Counted from the first letter of the stretch, positions 41,774-50,081 are shown. The stretch: DNA of 57,102 nucleotides from a virus (IMGVR_UViG_3300031774_000016:1-57102); one strand, 5' to 3'. The notes: a model not told the origin generated them from the letters alone. A program made the numbers and translations.

Positions 41774-42154
41774 ATGATAGGATTACTCGAATTATTAGTA
41801 GGTATTGTATTGGGTATTGGTATTTCAGATGCATTAGATAGTGCTAAACCAATCTACCCAAATGATTCCACTAAAGTTAGTACAGAATATTATATAATTT
41901 ATCAAGATAGATATTTTGGTAGAAGATATGGATATTCTTTGTTTAATGACTATTGGTGGCACACACCAAATAATTATCATTATGGATACCGCACTCAAAG
42001 AGGAACTGATGTTCCATTAAGAACTTGGGGTGGTACAAGTAAAGGTAGAAAAAGTGGTGAATATACCAAACCTAAAACTCGTAGAGACGGAGAGGGGGGT
42101 GGTAAAGGTCGACATCACGGAGGTAAAGGAAATAAAGGAAGAAAGAAAAACTAA
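41774..42154 (+). CDS. 126-aa membrane-anchored Gly/Lys-rich protein
   Basis: Hydrophobic N-terminal helix (GLLELLVGIVLGIGISDAL), a Tyr/Trp-rich middle (YYIIYQDRYFGRRYGY, FNDYWWH) and a very basic Gly/Lys/His tail (GGGKGRHHGGKGNKGRKK). The tail may bind nucleic acid or negatively charged envelope polymers. No family. Confidence 0.65.
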   Translation: MIGLLELLVGIVLGIGISDALDSAKPIYPNDSTKVSTEYYIIYQDRYFGRRYGYSLFNDYWWHTPNNYHYGYRTQRGTDVPLRTWGGTSKGRKSGEYTKPKTRRDGEGGGKGRHHGGKGNKGRKKN

Positions 42155-42169
42155 AATAGGAGAATAATC

Positions 42170-42520
42170 GTGGACAACCAAACACAAGGTCTTGTCGAAG
42201 GGTTGATAGGACAATATGGTTGGTTATTTATTGTGGGTGTAATAACACTCATCTTTCAAAATACCATAAGAGAGGCAGTAGATGGTTTCATGGTCTTTTT
42301 GGGTAATGATTACAACGAAGATGATGTCGTAGAAGTTGATGGAGAACCAGGAAGAATAGTAAGAGTGAGTATGTGGAAAACCGTATTCTTTATCTATCAT
42401 ATAGTTGAGGGTAAAGTTGTCGGTGGTTCAAAGTTGGTAGTGGCAAATTCAAAGTTGAAAGATTTGAAAATAGAAAAACCATTAGCTAATCTTGATTTAT
42501 CTAAATATTCAAAAAAATAG
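42170..42520 (+). CDS. Truncated MscS-like membrane protein
   Basis: 116 residues: one transmembrane helix (YGWLFIVGVITLIFQNTI, about 15-33) followed by the small MscS beta domain (about 44-100), with DYNEDDVVEVDGEPGRIVRV and the strand leading to LVVANSKLKDL that corresponds to the IPN-type loop of MscS. A full channel has three or more helices and a larger C-terminal cage, so this is a minimal form. It could co-assemble with or poison host mechanosensitive channels (inference). Confidence 0.65.
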   Translation: MDNQTQGLVEGLIGQYGWLFIVGVITLIFQNTIREAVDGFMVFLGNDYNEDDVVEVDGEPGRIVRVSMWKTVFFIYHIVEGKVVGGSKLVVANSKLKDLKIEKPLANLDLSKYSKK

Positions 42521-42570
42521 TATTGTGATATTTATAATTGTTAAGTAACGCTAGCAATATGGAGATATAA

Positions 42571-43857
42571 ATGAAAAAAATATTGATTGGTCTGTTAATT
42601 AGTGTAAATTTATTATCAGCCGAAAATGAACTTTGGAAATTTTTTAAGTATTCGACTGCATACGCAAGTTTCAGTTTGAATGCACCAAGACACCAAGATG
42701 ATAGGTTTGCTATTATAGGTGGGTTGAGTACAGGACAATTACAAGTCGGTAGAACCGAAAGAGAATTAAAACCTGATTTTCAAACATCATTTGGATTAAG
42801 AAAAATTGGTAGATTTAATTATGAACCAAAACGAGGTGTTAAGAATGCTGGAGTTGGTGGAACTTGGTATGATGGTTCAGAATCTAATGCTAATGAAAGT
42901 GCTACATTTGGTCCTGTTCAAGGATGGGAATATCTAATTAAATGGTCAGAAGGTAGACAATGGGGTAACGAATATTTAAATCAAGAGTATTGGGTAAGAT
43001 ACACAAGTGATTGGTGGATGGCTAAAATAGGTTGGACGGAGTTAGGATTAGAAGAACTTGAATATGGTCAAGGTGAATTAAGATTTAAATGGACACCACC
43101 TGTTTTAGATGACAAAATAAATTTAAGTATTGGTGTAAAACATAGACAACATCCTGTTTATGGATTTGATGCTATGGTATTGGATACGACTTGGTACAAA
43201 GGACAATGGTGGAATTTCGCAGAAGATGCCTTTGGTATTGATGATAATGCTTGGTTTACAGAAGATTATCATTTAAATGGTGACCGAGATATTCAACTAT
43301 ATGAAATAGATCCTGAAACTGGTGAGTTAAGACCGATTGAAGGTGGTGGTCCTTTTTGGAATGATGATGGTAGATTTGTCGGTGTTGATTGGCTGTGGAG
43401 AGATGAGAATGGTAAAATATTTGCATATACAGATAGAGAATATTTCTTATATCACTTTCCAAGAATGTTAGAAAAGTATATTGGTGGTGTCAAACAAGAA
43501 ATAGGATATCAAAGAGAAACTTCAATAGTATTGGGAGCTGATTTTTATCATTATGATGATTATTGGTGGTTACATGCTTGGGGTAATTGGTTACCTTACC
43601 ACTTTGGACACGATAAATATTCATATCATAACGGAGCACATTACCAAACTCATTTAGAAGAAGGTGGTGAACCAAATGAATTTAAATTTAAAGACGCGAT
43701 GTGGCATAATTGGCACGATTATGATTTTGGAGCAATTTTTGGTGTAAAAATTAAAGATAACTTAGGTGTGTTCGCAGAAGGTCGTTATTTAAATTATTGG
43801 GAAAGACCAGCATACGATATTAAGTTCGGTATAAATTATCAATTTATGGGATTTTAG
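42571..43857 (+). CDS. Secreted outer-membrane-like protein, 428 aa
   Basis: Signal peptide MKKILIGLLISVNLLSA, then a beta-rich protein with many Trp, Tyr and Gly (WWMAKIGWTELG, GVFAEGRYLNYWE) ending in DIKFGINYQFMGF, close to a terminal barrel strand. Most likely an outer-membrane barrel made in the infected host. A TATTTATAA element is at 42529-42537. It opens a cassette of exported and membrane proteins. Confidence 0.65.
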   Translation: MKKILIGLLISVNLLSAENELWKFFKYSTAYASFSLNAPRHQDDRFAIIGGLSTGQLQVGRTERELKPDFQTSFGLRKIGRFNYEPKRGVKNAGVGGTWYDGSESNANESATFGPVQGWEYLIKWSEGRQWGNEYLNQEYWVRYTSDWWMAKIGWTELGLEELEYGQGELRFKWTPPVLDDKINLSIGVKHRQHPVYGFDAMVLDTTWYKGQWWNFAEDAFGIDDNAWFTEDYHLNGDRDIQLYEIDPETGELRPIEGGGPFWNDDGRFVGVDWLWRDENGKIFAYTDREYFLYHFPRMLEKYIGGVKQEIGYQRETSIVLGADFYHYDDYWWLHAWGNWLPYHFGHDKYSYHNGAHYQTHLEEGGEPNEFKFKDAMWHNWHDYDFGAIFGVKIKDNLGVFAEGRYLNYWERPAYDIKFGINYQFMGF

Positions 43858-43867
43858 GAGAAAACTT

Positions 43868-43999
43868 ATGAGAGATTGTGAATGTAATGGTTGTCAATGT
43901 GAGTATGCATGTGAATGTGGATGTTGTTGTGAATGTGAATGTGAAGCATGTGCATGTGTAGTGATATGTGAATGTGAGTGTTGTAAAGACACCGAGTAG
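43868..43999 (+). CDS. 43-aa cysteine-rich (metallothionein-like) peptide
   Basis: ATG at 43868 with a strong TAGGAGA site overlapping the previous stop. Of 43 residues 17 are Cys, mostly in CxC, CC and CCC groups alternating with Glu; only three Lys/Arg and no His. This is the composition of a metallothionein, which would chelate soft metals such as Zn, Cu or Cd. No signal peptide, so cytoplasmic. The DNA is built largely of TGTGAA-like hexamers, so origin by repeat expansion is possible. I know no family match. The small size explains why gene finders would miss it. Confidence 0.7.
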   Translation: MRDCECNGCQCEYACECGCCCECECEACACVVICECECCKDTE

Positions 44000-44011
44000 A
44001 AAGGGAAAAAA

Positions 44012-44614
44012 ATGTTAAAAAAAGTATTGACTTTACTGAGTATTATATTTATATTCAGTTGTGATGATAGAATAGAAGAAATAGGACCTCAAATAATCAA
44101 TATGTGGATTGATGGTGAAGTTGTGAATGTGGAAGAAAGATACAAACAAATAACCACTTATGGTTCAAGAGATACTTATATAGATTCAATTGGTTCAGAC
44201 GGAACTTGGATTGTAGAACAAAAAACGAAAAAGATTTTCGTAATACATTTTCAAGTAGAAGATGGTAGAGTTCTTGCATTAAATGAACATTATGCACTTA
44301 TTTTTGTTGATTGGGATGCAGCAAACTACACCACAAGTTTAATTAACGAAGGATTTTATAGTAACCCACATACAGATGATAAAGAAGTATTGTTACAAAT
44401 TGTAGGACCTTATGATTACACAATAGGTGCACAAGCATCTATTACTGAGTTGAAAATGATTTCATCAGGACAATATGCAACTGGTAGATGTGAAGGAAGT
44501 TTTTATAATCCATTTACTGATTCTGTAATGGAAGGTGTATTGGAATTTGAAAATGTAAGAATAAGTACAGATGAAGCTAATACTACTTATTTTGATATCA
44601 CTCGTGATAATTAA
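44012..44614 (+). CDS. Predicted lipoprotein, 200 aa
   Basis: MLKKVLTLLSIIFIFSC is a lipoprotein signal with the lipidated Cys at position 17, followed by Asp residues. The rest is a beta-rich soluble domain. 12 bases after the Cys-rich peptide gene. It should face the periplasm or outside. No family. Confidence 0.75.
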   Translation: MLKKVLTLLSIIFIFSCDDRIEEIGPQIINMWIDGEVVNVEERYKQITTYGSRDTYIDSIGSDGTWIVEQKTKKIFVIHFQVEDGRVLALNEHYALIFVDWDAANYTTSLINEGFYSNPHTDDKEVLLQIVGPYDYTIGAQASITELKMISSGQYATGRCEGSFYNPFTDSVMEGVLEFENVRISTDEANTTYFDITRDN

Positions 44615-44643
44615 GAAAGTAGTATAAAACACGGAGAAAAGTA

Positions 44644-45237
44644 ATGGCAGATCAAGCCAGAACAAAACAAGGACAGAGATTGGGAGAATTGTTATTGGAT
44701 GCGGATATCGTAACCAAACGACAACTTGCCAAAGCTGCTCAAGCACAAGTAAAGGGTGATAAAAGAAAAATAGGTGAAATACTTGTAGAATTAGGATTTT
44801 GTACAATAGAAGATTTAACAGACGCGATGTTAGATACACATCACGAAGAAGTAAAGGAAGAAGTAGTGAATAAACCAACAGAAATTAGTGAAGAAAAAGT
44901 ATTAGGTACTAAATTCACTTTATCAGTTCAAACAATGGTAGCTGCAGGAACAGGATTAGCCTCATTGATTGGTATGTGGTATGCCTTGCAAGCTGAAATA
45001 CAAGAAGCTAAAGAATTACCGAGTTTAGAAAGTTTATATTCTGCGGAATACCCATCAAGACCAGAGGGATATAATTGGCCAAGATCTTACGAACAATATA
45101 AAGACCAAGTAGGTTCACTTCAAGAAGATATGGATGATGTGTATGATAAATTGGATGAATATGAAGAAACGATTGAAGAACTTGAGAAACTCGTAGCAGA
45201 TTTACGAGTCGAAGTTGCAAAGAAAAGGAATAAATAG
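44644..45237 (+). CDS. GspE-N/MshEN-like domain protein with membrane helix and coiled coil
   Basis: 197 residues. Residues 12-65 carry two tandem motifs, RLGELLLDADIVTKRQLAKA and KIGEILVELGFCTIEDL, the arrangement of the GspE N-terminal (MshEN) domain, which binds cyclic di-GMP in several pilus and secretion ATPases. One Gly of the first motif is Asp, and the spacer is six rather than five residues. Then a hydrophobic helix (about 97-117) and a C-terminal coiled coil. The ATPase part of GspE is absent. Could be a second-messenger sensor or a decoy of the pilus/secretion motor. Confidence 0.65.
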   Translation: MADQARTKQGQRLGELLLDADIVTKRQLAKAAQAQVKGDKRKIGEILVELGFCTIEDLTDAMLDTHHEEVKEEVVNKPTEISEEKVLGTKFTLSVQTMVAAGTGLASLIGMWYALQAEIQEAKELPSLESLYSAEYPSRPEGYNWPRSYEQYKDQVGSLQEDMDDVYDKLDEYEETIEELEKLVADLRVEVAKKRNK

Positions 45238-45239
45238 TT

Positions 45240-45680
45240 ATGAATAATGGAAAATTAATTAAAATTACTTTTAAAACATTATGTGTCATGGGATTAGCAT
45301 TTATACTATGTGGTAATGTTGTAAATGGTCAAGATAAAAAACCAAAGGTAGAAGTTATCAATGATGATAATTTTAAGAAATCAATATCAAAGGGATTTTT
45401 TCTTATAAAATTTACATCTGGTTATCAAATGACTACACTTGATAAGAAATTATTTGATGGAGTTAGTGGATTTGAAGGTTGTAAAATAATCGAAGTTGAT
45501 GCGGGAAATGCAAAAAAAGTAATTAAAAAACTTAGAATACGAAACTATCCATCTTTAGCATTATTTCACAACGGAAAAAAGAAAGAAGTTTGGAAGGCCG
45601 ATATGGATGGTGTTGTAGATATTAATAATAAAGATATCAAAAAGGCTATTTCAAATGCGATAGCAGGTGATGTGTTTTAA
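45240..45680 (+). CDS. Exported thioredoxin-fold protein lacking the active-site cysteines
   Basis: Signal-like N-terminus (LCVMGLAFILCGNVVNGQ). The thioredoxin fold is visible in FLIKFTSGYQMTTLDKKLF, IIEVDAGNAKKVIKKLRIRN and YPSLALFHNGKK with the cis-Pro before Ser. The CxxC site is replaced by SGYQMT, so it cannot do thiol exchange. It may act as a protein-binding module in the periplasm. Starts two bases after the previous stop. Confidence 0.75.
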   Translation: MNNGKLIKITFKTLCVMGLAFILCGNVVNGQDKKPKVEVINDDNFKKSISKGFFLIKFTSGYQMTTLDKKLFDGVSGFEGCKIIEVDAGNAKKVIKKLRIRNYPSLALFHNGKKKEVWKADMDGVVDINNKDIKKAISNAIAGDVF

Positions 45681-45683
45681 TGT

Positions 45684-46340
45684 ATGAACATCGCAACGAT
45701 AGCTGGACATTTAGCATTTGGGTTAATAGCATTTTCGTTTCTTGTAAAGGATATACTATATCTTAGACTACTTTCAATTTTAGCAAGTCTATTCTCAGTA
45801 TTTTATAATTTTTATATACCAGACCAACCCATGTGGTTGGCAATCAATTGGAACATTGTCTTTGTTCTTGTAAACCTTTATCACATCGCTGTTATCATAT
45901 ATGAAAAACGACCTGTCCACATGGACGATAAGAATAATGAGTTATACGAAACCCTATTTAAAGATTTAACACAAGTAGAGTATTTAAAAATTAGTAAGGC
46001 TGCTATTTGGAAAACATTTCAACCTAATGAATTTATTACAAGACAAACACATCTTGTTCCAGATTTAGTATTGATATACAATGGAACAATAGATGTATTA
46101 GTAAATGGTAAAAAGGTGGCACAATTAAAAGATGGACAATTTGTTGGTGAGATGTCATTCCTTACAGAGAAATCAGCAACTGCAACTTGTATTGTAAAAC
46201 ATCCGTGTGAATGTTTAGTTTGGAAACAAAGGGAGTTTAAAGAATTGTTAAAAAGAAACCCATCATTATATTTCACACTTCAAACTCTGTTGAGTGCACA
46301 AGTTTCAGATAATCTTGTAAGTAGTTCAAAATCTGAATAG
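45684..46340 (+). CDS. Popeye-like membrane protein with cyclic-nucleotide-binding domain
   Basis: 218 residues. Three transmembrane helices in residues 5-75, then a cyclic-nucleotide-binding beta roll (about 110-200): a long strand region, then GQFVGEMSFLTEKSATATCIV, which matches the phosphate-binding cassette (FGE followed by ALL and R-S/A-A). The usual Arg of the cassette is Lys here. The whole layout equals the Popeye family. It should sense or bind cAMP/cGMP-type molecules at the inner membrane. Confidence 0.82.
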   Translation: MNIATIAGHLAFGLIAFSFLVKDILYLRLLSILASLFSVFYNFYIPDQPMWLAINWNIVFVLVNLYHIAVIIYEKRPVHMDDKNNELYETLFKDLTQVEYLKISKAAIWKTFQPNEFITRQTHLVPDLVLIYNGTIDVLVNGKKVAQLKDGQFVGEMSFLTEKSATATCIVKHPCECLVWKQREFKELLKRNPSLYFTLQTLLSAQVSDNLVSSSKSE

Positions 46341-46344
46341 TCTA

Positions 46345-46353
46345 TATTTATTA
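46345..46353 (+). promoter_or_regulatory. TATTTATTA late-promoter-like element
   Basis: TATATTTATTA directly before the ATG at 46356; if TATATT (46343-46348) acts as a -10, the start point is on the ATG and the message would be leaderless. No Shine-Dalgarno is present. Confidence 0.4.
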
Positions 46354-46355
46354 AT

Positions 46356-46748
46356 ATGTTAAAACTCAAAGACCTACTCGTAGAAAGAATTGATTATGAA
46401 GATACTGCCCGTATGTTGGTCAAAAAATATGGCCTTCGTTCCAAAGTAAGATTTGGTAAAGTCAAGGGACAAAACGAAGCAGATTACGATTGGATTAAAG
46501 ATGTTATAAATTTAAAACGAAAATACCCAAATGTCAAAGAATTTGTTGTATCGGTTTTACACGAGATAGACCACGCAAAGATGAGATATAAAATGGGAGC
46601 TAAAAAATACGAACACGAATACACGATGGCTGGACAGGACGCAGTAGAAAAAGGTGGTGATTTCCACGATGATAATTTCTACGAAGAACAGGCTGAAAAG
46701 TGGGCACAAAACGAATATAGAAGAAAATGGAAGCGAAAATTTAAATGA
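46356..46748 (+). CDS. Predicted zinc metallopeptidase (HExxH)
   Basis: 130 residues. SVLHEIDHAKM holds the HExxH zinc site at about 69-73; a downstream Glu-rich helix (FYEEQAEKWAQNE) provides a possible third ligand, the SprT/minigluzincin-like order. Basic C-terminus. I recall similar small proteins in marine T4-like phages, without known function; capsid or head maturation or host-protein cleavage are possible. Confidence 0.7.
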   Translation: MLKLKDLLVERIDYEDTARMLVKKYGLRSKVRFGKVKGQNEADYDWIKDVINLKRKYPNVKEFVVSVLHEIDHAKMRYKMGAKKYEHEYTMAGQDAVEKGGDFHDDNFYEEQAEKWAQNEYRRKWKRKFK

Positions 46749-46770
46749 TTTGAGAAATTTAGGTTATACT

Positions 46771-46778
46771 TATTTATA
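46771..46778 (+). promoter_or_regulatory. TATTTATA element abutting the nuclease ATG
   Basis: The element runs into the ATG at 46778. TATACT at 46765-46770 would be a -10 at the right distance for a leaderless start. No ribosome binding site is present for the nuclease gene. Confidence 0.35.
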
Positions 46779-47110
46779 TGAAAACAAGATCTGCCAAGAA
46801 TAAAGGTAAAAGGTTACAAAATAATATTCGAGATATTCTTCTCGAAAACTTCAAAGAATTAGAGCCTGATGATATTAAATCCACTACTATGGGAGAAAGT
46901 GGAGAGGATATTCAGTTATCACCTGCTGCTCGTAAATTAATTCCATATGCTATTGAATGTAAGAATCAAGAAAAATTAAACATATGGGAATCATTAAAAC
47001 AGGCAGAGTCTAATAGTGAGAAAGGTAAACCTGTTTTAATATTTAAGAGAAATCGTAGTAAAACCTACGCTGTTTTAGAAATTCAAGACTTTATAAACTT
47101 AATAAAATAA
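46778..47110 (+). CDS. PD-(D/E)XK nuclease-like protein
   Basis: 110 residues. Basic N-terminus (RSAKNKGKRLQNNIRDIL), then GEDIQLSPAARK and AIECKNQEKL, giving the Asp and ExK of the PD-(D/E)XK site, followed by a helix and a QAES segment. The layout resembles Holliday-junction resolvase-like phage nucleases. It stands before glycosyltransferases and replication genes. Confidence 0.7.
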   Translation: MKTRSAKNKGKRLQNNIRDILLENFKELEPDDIKSTTMGESGEDIQLSPAARKLIPYAIECKNQEKLNIWESLKQAESNSEKGKPVLIFKRNRSKTYAVLEIQDFINLIK

Positions 47111-47111
47111 T

Positions 47112-47978
47112 ATGAATACTGATATAGGATTTGATAAAACTTATGTCATCAGTTTAAAATCACGACAGGCTAGGCGTGATACAATAAAACAAACACTAAA
47201 TGGAATTGATTATGAGTTTGTTGATGCAATAAATGGTAAAAATCTTAAAATAAGAAAATTAATTAAGGATGGTATATTAAATACAGAGTATTATGATCCA
47301 GGTGGAACTTGTAATCGTAGTATTATAGGTTGTAGTTTATCTCATATAAAAACATGGAAAAAATTTTTAAAAAGTGGACTCGATACTTGTTTAATATTAG
47401 AAGATGATATTTTTTTGACCAAAGAAATTGTTAGGTCACAGATGGATGTGGAATATGGAAAGCCACGAAATGAATATCAAATGATACTTGATGAAATAAA
47501 TTCATTAGATACTTGGGATGTTATTTTTTTAGGAAAAAAAACCGAAGATGTAGATGGTGAGAGAATTACGGATAATTTAATTAAACCAATATTTGGAACT
47601 TCACGATATGGTGCACATGCATATATCATAAACAAAAATAGTGTGAAAAAATTACTTGATAGTTATGTACCAATAACTTATGCAGTGGATGTTTTTATGG
47701 ATGAGACATTATCTAATTTAGATATAGTTTCAGTTAAAAAGTCTTTTATTAGACAAAGGGGTGATTTGGTAGAAGATGAACTTTTACTTAATCCACAACC
47801 AAAAAACACACCAGATTCCGATACATTTTGGAATCTATTATATAAAGGAAAATTAACTACTTGTTCCGTTGATGATATAGTAGAATCAATAGAATTTTCT
47901 AATTACAAAAAGAGTTCAAATCATTTAAAAGTAGGAAACCAACCAATGGTTAGCATGAAACTTAGGACTTATGGTTAA
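47112..47978 (+). CDS. Glycosyltransferase family 25-like
   Basis: 288 residues. YVISLKSRQARRDTIKQTL, FVDAINGKNL, GCSLSHIKTWKKF, and LILEDDIFL (Asp-Asp of the metal/sugar-nucleotide site, about 94-102), then AHAYIINKNSVKKLL: all five points of the LPS-type GT25 family. It transfers sugars to LPS or to proteins. The end overlaps the next gene by eight bases, so the two probably act in series, perhaps to modify host LPS or virion proteins or the phage DNA. Confidence 0.85.
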   Translation: MNTDIGFDKTYVISLKSRQARRDTIKQTLNGIDYEFVDAINGKNLKIRKLIKDGILNTEYYDPGGTCNRSIIGCSLSHIKTWKKFLKSGLDTCLILEDDIFLTKEIVRSQMDVEYGKPRNEYQMILDEINSLDTWDVIFLGKKTEDVDGERITDNLIKPIFGTSRYGAHAYIINKNSVKKLLDSYVPITYAVDVFMDETLSNLDIVSVKKSFIRQRGDLVEDELLLNPQPKNTPDSDTFWNLLYKGKLTTCSVDDIVESIEFSNYKKSSNHLKVGNQPMVSMKLRTYG

Positions 47979-49131
47979 TTTTGACGAAGAATACGATGTC
48001 TACGTGGCATCAGAAGTACGTGATTTTTCTATCGGTGGGGTTTCATTTTGGGTAGATAGTTGGATTAGGTATGTCGTTCCATATTTAAGAGTAAAACCAA
48101 TTCTTATTATAGAAGTAGAACCAACAGATAAGTGGATGAATTATGCATCACAATTTGTATCGGTTATAGACCGACCAGGTTCTAAACATAAATACGAATG
48201 TAGTTATCCATCAATTGGAGTAGAAAATTATTTTTCTTTACCTGATACAAAATATACAAATGAGATAATAAAAAAATCAAGGAGAGTTCACATTTTATCG
48301 TGTCCATATGGTTCGTTGTATAAGAAAAAAGTAAAAAGTGTGTTAAATAAATATGGTATTATAGACACTGCAATTATACATAGTTTGGAAACCCAATCAG
48401 TATCTACGAGTAGCAAATATTTTAACATAAGTAAAAGAAAAACTAAAAATCAAGAACGTTCATTAGAATTACAAGAAAATATAAATAATACAGCAAATGA
48501 AACTATATGGATAGGTATAAATAAAGAAAGTGATATCACACACCATATCCCAAATTTTTACAACTTTACAGAAAATTATGAAAAAGAATCATGTATGAGT
48601 AATGTTGTTGGTTATGCGGCAAGGTCGGAAGCTAGAAAGAATTTTTATTACTTACAAAAATTAGAATCTAAGGCGTTTACTGCTGATGATATTATTACTT
48701 ATTGGGAAACAAGTTTTAAAAGTAAGATAAAATTTGATAATGTTGAAGTTATACCATATTCACGAGATGGAGTACACGATTTTTTCTCAAGAACTGATTG
48801 GGGGATTTTTCATGGGGCATATGAAAACGAACCTTTTGGATATTCAATATTTCAGGCATTAGATTATAATAAAATTCCTATTATATCTAAAGATTGGTGT
48901 GTAGATTATGAGTATCCGTTTAGGTCATCTACACAAAAAGAATTTGAAGAACAAGTTGCTAAAATATCTAAGTTATCACAGAAAGAACGTGATACTTATA
49001 TAAGAGGCTTTAAAGTACATTTATCTAAATATACAAATACAAATGAATGGAGAGATAAACTATTGAGTATATACAATAAGTCAGAAAATGAGACTTGGTT
49101 ACCTGGTAGTTTACAACCAAGTAATTCATAA
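47971..49131 (+). CDS. GT-B glycosyltransferase-like protein
   Basis: 386 residues. The C-terminal part has the donor-site pattern of GT4-type enzymes: GIFHGAYENEPFGYSIFQAL and IPIISKDW. N-terminal domain (about 1-200) is divergent. Coupled to the GT25-like gene upstream and TAATG-coupled to the primase gene. The acceptor is unknown. Confidence 0.7.
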   Translation: MVNFDEEYDVYVASEVRDFSIGGVSFWVDSWIRYVVPYLRVKPILIIEVEPTDKWMNYASQFVSVIDRPGSKHKYECSYPSIGVENYFSLPDTKYTNEIIKKSRRVHILSCPYGSLYKKKVKSVLNKYGIIDTAIIHSLETQSVSTSSKYFNISKRKTKNQERSLELQENINNTANETIWIGINKESDITHHIPNFYNFTENYEKESCMSNVVGYAARSEARKNFYYLQKLESKAFTADDIITYWETSFKSKIKFDNVEVIPYSRDGVHDFFSRTDWGIFHGAYENEPFGYSIFQALDYNKIPIISKDWCVDYEYPFRSSTQKEFEEQVAKISKLSQKERDTYIRGFKVHLSKYTNTNEWRDKLLSIYNKSENETWLPGSLQPSNS

Positions 49132-50081
49132 TGATAGATCAAAACAAATTAATATATCTGATTGACAGAACGATAGGTTCTAAAGGTCAGAAGCTTAAAA
49201 AACAAAATGAGTATATGTATTGGTCACCCTTTACTTCTCATCACAAACCAAAATTACAAATCAATATCATTACTCAAAAATGGCATTGTTGGATTAGTAA
49301 TCAAGGCGGTCATAAGCTATATCAGTTATTTAAGAAGGTAAATGCTACTTACGAACAGCTAACAGAGTTACGAGAAATTGTAGGAGATACTCGGCCACTA
49401 TCATCAAATAATGAGAAAGTCAAGGAAAAAGTTTGTGTATTACCAAAAGAATTTTTATCATTAGAACATAAACATTCTTCTACGGCATATAAACACTCGA
49501 TGTTATATTTGAATAGGAGAGGAATAACTCGTGAAGATATATTAAAATATGGTATTGGTTATTGTGAAGAAGGAATGTACACAAATAGAATTATTATTCC
49601 ATCATATGATGGTAATGGACAATTAAATTTCTTTGTAGGTAGAGATATATTTGAAAGTAAAATGAAATATAGAAACTCTCCCACACAAAAAGATATCATA
49701 GGATTTGATTTATTCATCAATTGGGATGAACCAATAGTACTTTGTGAAGGTCCTTTTGATGCTATTGCCATCAAAAGAAACGCCATTCCATTGTTTGGTA
49801 AAACCATATTACCAAAATTAAAATTAAAAATTATAGAGAAAAAAGTAAAAACTATATATATATCATTAGACACGGACGCAATAGGAGATGCAATGAAGAT
49901 GGTTGAAGATTTCATGAATCATAATATTGACGTCTACTTTGTTAAACTAACGGAGAAGGACCCATCGGATTTAGGATTTGAAAAAGTTACAAAACTTCTT
50001 AAAGAAACTGATAAGATGAGGTTTTCAGATTTGATGAGGATGAAATTAAATGGTAGAACAAGAAAATATATGGAAATTTAA
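49131..50081 (+). CDS. DNA primase-like TOPRIM protein
   Basis: 316 residues. The TOPRIM domain has VLCEGPFDAIA (about 204-214) with the catalytic Glu and, later, SLDTDAIG (about 245-252) with the DxD. N-terminal part resembles the DnaG zinc domain (YWSPFTSHHKPKL, WHCWISNQGG) but all but one of the zinc Cys are gone. Makes RNA primers on the lagging strand. Matching helicase is not in the window. The 3' end overlaps the next gene by 32 bases. Confidence 0.82.
   Translation: MIDQNKLIYLIDRTIGSKGQKLKKQNEYMYWSPFTSHHKPKLQINIITQKWHCWISNQGGHKLYQLFKKVNATYEQLTELREIVGDTRPLSSNNEKVKEKVCVLPKEFLSLEHKHSSTAYKHSMLYLNRRGITREDILKYGIGYCEEGMYTNRIIIPSYDGNGQLNFFVGRDIFESKMKYRNSPTQKDIIGFDLFINWDEPIVLCEGPFDAIAIKRNAIPLFGKTILPKLKLKIIEKKVKTIYISLDTDAIGDAMKMVEDFMNHNIDVYFVKLTEKDPSDLGFEKVTKLLKETDKMRFSDLMRMKLNGRTRKYMEI

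Noticed and set aside
44465-44878. 137-aa minus-strand frame, very hydrophobic
   Set aside because: Antisense to two well-supported genes (lipoprotein and MshEN-like); Leu-rich composition is what the reverse of Glu/Lys/Asn codons gives.
46356-46748. Second peptide deformylase, because of HEIDH
   Set aside because: The deformylase motifs GxGLAANQ and EGCLS are absent; only the generic zinc motif HExxH is shared, so a small metallopeptidase is the better reading.
49559-49915. 118-aa minus-strand frame in the primase gene
   Set aside because: Antisense shadow of the TOPRIM domain, no start signals.
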